Source: Archegozetes longisetosus (Eukaryota > Arthropoda > Arachnida > Sarcoptiformes > Trhypochthoniidae). Taken from it: DNA of 64,000 nucleotides. Below are positions 60,996-64,000 of the stretch, piece after piece (positions within the stretch are counted from its first letter, which is position 1; every line of letters starts with the position of its first letter). Under the pieces are notes generated by a model that made no database searches, had not been told where the DNA came from, and was given only the letters and a program-made list of their open reading frames with translations. The position numbers and the translations under genes are program-made. The DNA is taken from assembly GCA_018873245.2 (NCBI GenBank), contig JAEMBT020000008.1, forward strand, positions 3,582,001 to 3,646,000. The letters are read 5' to 3'.

Positions 60996-63313
60996 ATGTT
61001 GTGCAAAGCAGTTTGCCTGTTGGTCTTCTCCCAATTAGCTATTGGGGCTGTTATTGAGCCACCAGTAGACTTCAGCCGACACCAGATTATAAGAATCTTA
61101 CCTGACAAACTCAAACAACTGGATGTGTTGGCAAAAATCCAGACTGACTTTGATGTAATTGAACTTATTCAAAACTTTTTTCTTTCCATTTCACTTCTCA
61201 ATATTGTACTTTTATCTAAGAGCTAACTTTAATTTTTTCTCATATTTATCAATGATAGATGGACTTCTGGAACCCTCCAATGACTGATCTCAGACCAGTC
61301 CTGACACTCGTAGGCCCAGAACAATTAGCTTTCTTGTCAGCGCTCAACAGTTCAAACATCAAATACGAAGTCGCGGCTCAAAGTTTCCAAAAAGTCATCG
61401 ATAAGGAACGCGAAGAAAACCAAAGAAACAAAGCGTATTACAATGCAAGAGCTTTCGATTACGAAAACTCTTATCACACATACGCTGAAATTGTATCTGA
61501 ATTACAGAGCCTTCCCTCACAAAGTGAGTAACACTGATTTTAAAGTATATGATTCTTTCAAGACTGAATTGGCTAATAAATCAAATTTGCACAAAACTAA
61601 TTAACAGGTAATAAAGTTACTTATAAGAGCATCGGAACCACATATGAGGGCCGAGCCATTCCCTCGATCACAGTTACAAATCCAGGTGGAAGTGGCAAAA
61701 AAGCAGTATTCTTGGAATGTGGTATCCATGCAAGAGAATGGATATCTACTGCTTCCTGTTTATGGATTGCTAACAGGTTGATAACTGATTCTTCGGAAAG
61801 TGCCCTTTTGGATAAATTCGAATTCATAATAGTACCAACTCTTAACTCCGATGGATACGTCTATACCCACACTACTAACAGACAATGGAGAAAGACTAGA
61901 TCCTTTATAATGGTTGTTACGGGGCAGATCCTAACAGAAAGTATGCATTCATTGAACTAAATAATTTTTAATTAACTAAATTATATGATACTTAGTTGGG
62001 ACACAGCCTTCTGCCAACAAGGAGCCTCAACCAACCCTTGCAGTGATACTTATTGTGGACGAGCAGCCTTCTCTGAAAAATGCGCGAAAGCCATGGCTGA
62101 TTTGATTCAGACCAAAGCAGGCTCGATCGCTGCTTATTTTGCAATTCACAGCTATAGTCAAATCTGGATGTACCCCTGGGGTTATACTACCACTTTACCA
62201 CCCAACAACGCTGAATTGGTATACTAAATTTTTATTCTTTACTCTATTTTTATCCATTACTAACTTCTTACTCTTCCAACCTTTTTTATTCTTTACTAAT
62301 ATTTTATTTACTAACTTTTAACTCTTTACTAACCTTTTATTCTTTCCAATCATCTCACACTTTACAAACTTTTAACAAGATTTCGTACAAAAAACTATCA
62401 CTTGTTTCAAAACTTCATATCTGATCTCTCTAAAAGATACTTTATTCAAACTTGTACTGGATGCACAACGAATAATCGAAACTAGTGATCATATTTTTTT
62501 GTTTTCATATTCACCAAACCAAATTGCTTAGATGCACAGATAAAACAATCTTTGACTCAAAATCTAATACTAATCGGTCATTTAATTCAAAACTAAATTT
62601 AAAAATTTAGTGCTTGAAAAATACACATTATCAGCTCTGATCTCAAAATCTAACTCTAATAACTCATACATAATACACGTGATAGGAATAGAAATTCAGA
62701 ATGCGCTCAATTTTTTAAGGCCATCTCTATTGTTCCTTATCATTGACTTGCGTTAAAGAAAGCTCAAATGAAGTCTTCAATATTGAACCTTTTCTATAAA
62801 GTTTTCTGCTCGATTATTCGATGGACACGATGTATAAGAAAAAAGTTACTCATAAACTTTTCAAAGTATACTATTCGTTGAGTGGAAACTGAAATCTCTA
62901 ATATTAGGAAAAAAAGTGTTCAAGTGTATATTTAGTGGTATAATTTTGATTGAACACAGTTAATAATTAAAGAATGTTTTGTTATAAAACAGAGCAGGTT
63001 GTCGACAGCAGCAGTTGCCGCCATCAAGAGCACAAATGGTCTAACTTTTACGCAAGGAAGTATTGCTAATGCTATCTGTAAGTGAGACATCTATCAAAAG
63101 ACAATACAGCAAACTAATAATACTTTGCTTGTAGACTTAGCCTCTGGTTCTAGCATTGATTGGTGTTACGATAAAGTTAGTACCTGCAAAGTAGCTTTTG
63201 CTTTGGAATTGAGAGACAAGGGTCAGTACGGTTTTGTTCTTCCTGCCTCTCAAATCAAGGCTGCCTGCACTGAAACCTGGAATGGAATTAGAGCTGTTCT
63301 AACACAAATTTAA
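60996..63313 (+). CDS. M14A zinc carboxypeptidase (A-type) with a frame break in exon 3
   Basis: Secreted metallocarboxypeptidase that removes C-terminal residues. Exons 60996-61154, 61259-61523, 61608-61940, 61996-62218, 62993-63077 and 63135-63313. Signal peptide MLCKAVCLLVFSQLAIGA, then a propeptide with MDFWNPP (family D-F-W motif), then the catalytic domain. Zinc ligands: GIHAREW (His, Glu) in exon 3 and AIHSYSQ (His) in exon 4. Catalytic Glu is in FALELRDKG; substrate Tyr is in AIYLASGSSIDW. Ile occupies the position equivalent to bovine CPA residue 255, so hydrophobic C-terminal residues should be preferred. After RQWRKTRS (to 61903) the frame no longer fits: the conserved NGCYGADPNRN block is read from 61909, shifted by two bases (one base missing). 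As given, the frame stops at 61958. Either a sequence error, a polymorphic null or a pseudogene; every other exon is intact. Confidence 0.85.
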
Positions 63314-63464
63314 ATTTCTATTGTTAATATTATCTATTTCTTCTCAATTATCTTTACTAATTACTGTTTGTTCTATCTTTCCTTTATGAGTTTATTTGGC
63401 TAACAATTAAATTTGTTTTTACTTTCATTTCAATTTATTTAATTAAAGATAGTTTTTAATTTGG

Positions 63465-63564
63465 CTAACTTTCACATACACTTAAGTGGTTTTTATAATA
63501 CAATATATAAAGACATAGTTTGTTATTGGTTTTTAAAAACCACTTAATTATATATGAAAGTTAG
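63465..63564. repeat. Inverted repeat after the carboxypeptidase gene
   Basis: CTAACTTTCACATACACTTA with AGTGGTTTTT faces its near reverse complement (AAAAACCACTTAATTATATA with TGAAAGTTAG) around a spacer of about 35 bases. Possibly a small MITE. Confidence 0.55.
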
Positions 63565-64000
63565 ACATGTATAACTGTATCGGTCTTGAATTGAGTGTTT
63601 ATAACTTTAAACAGACTTGTTATTTCACTTGAGACCCAATCAAGCTTATGCAACATTGATAGCAAGCAGTAATATAACACTATTACTGCTGAATATTCAA
63701 AAAGTTCAATCTCACTATCAACGATAACAGTTCTGATAATCCCCATTTTTGCAAACGGATTAATCAAGATCACAGCAATTTTCAAGATCACATGAAATTC
63801 TCACTCATCGTTTGAATATATTTCATTTCTTAAAGTGTTTCCGTTCCAAACTTGATTCAAATAGCAAAACCTATTACTAAAAATATCACTCATTTCCTAA
63901 TTGGAGCATTTTATTACAATAAAGATTTTCATCAATTATCCAAAATACTTTTTATTAGACTTTGATTATGACTCAATTCAAAACTAAAACAATCCTGTGC
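63565..64000. other. Intergenic to window end
   Basis: AT-rich DNA, nothing recognised. Confidence 0.4.

Overview
The window is nuclear DNA from a eukaryote, almost certainly an arthropod. Genes are split by GT-AG introns with clear polypyrimidine tracts, intergenic DNA is strongly AT-rich, long GA/CT and TAA microsatellites are common, and short CCTAA (TTAGG-type) runs occur. The protein set (Sidestep-type adhesion receptor, DEG/ENaC channel, NKCC-type cotransporter, digestive-type proteases) is animal. Small to medium introns, an intronless DEG/ENaC gene and secreted trypsin and carboxypeptidase genes would suit an acariform mite, but the species is an inference. No bacterial, viral or organellar gene was recognised.

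Layout. 1-1878 (-): 3' incomplete fibulin gene with anaphylatoxin-like and calcium-binding EGF modules. 4521-6559 (+): two-exon orphan gene for a small secreted protein with a cationic aromatic helix. 7021-8536 (-): trypsin-like serine protease with a Ser-rich pro-region. 8976-9256: decayed copy of the 5' end of a DEG/ENaC gene, cut by a foldback element (9257-10020) and followed by a nearly perfect 543-bp palindrome (10070-10612). 11507-12700 (-): the intact intronless DEG/ENaC gene. 12701-17103: no recognised gene. 17104-21591 (-): complete 15-exon NKCC/NCC-type cation-chloride cotransporter (1004 aa, every splice phase closes). 23085-34450 (-): Sidestep-family receptor with five Ig domains, one FN3, a membrane segment and a tail. 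34451-53370: about 19 kb of gene-poor DNA, possibly the first intron of the Sidestep gene, with microsatellites, a nested hAT-like MITE and other dispersed repeats. 53371-55965 (+): five-exon CUB-LDLa-trypsin protease. 56218-59211 (-): intronless HPS3-like BLOC-2 subunit. 60996-63313 (+): six-exon M14A carboxypeptidase behind a TATA box, with a reading-frame break next to its substrate-binding motif.

The genes do not form a pathway. They are ordinary animal genes placed side by side: extracellular matrix (fibulin), neuronal recognition (Sidestep), ion transport (DEG/ENaC, NKCC-like), lysosome-related organelle biogenesis (HPS3) and secreted proteolysis (two S1 proteases, one carboxypeptidase). 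The least ordinary parts are the orphan secreted gene, the double inverted-repeat cluster with the gene fragment it interrupts, an NKCC-like transporter with Asn at the potassium-site Tyr position, a DEG/ENaC channel with an altered selectivity filter, and the frameshifted carboxypeptidase. Exon boundaries were set by hand from conserved protein sequence, GT/AG sites and phase arithmetic, so any single boundary could be slightly off.
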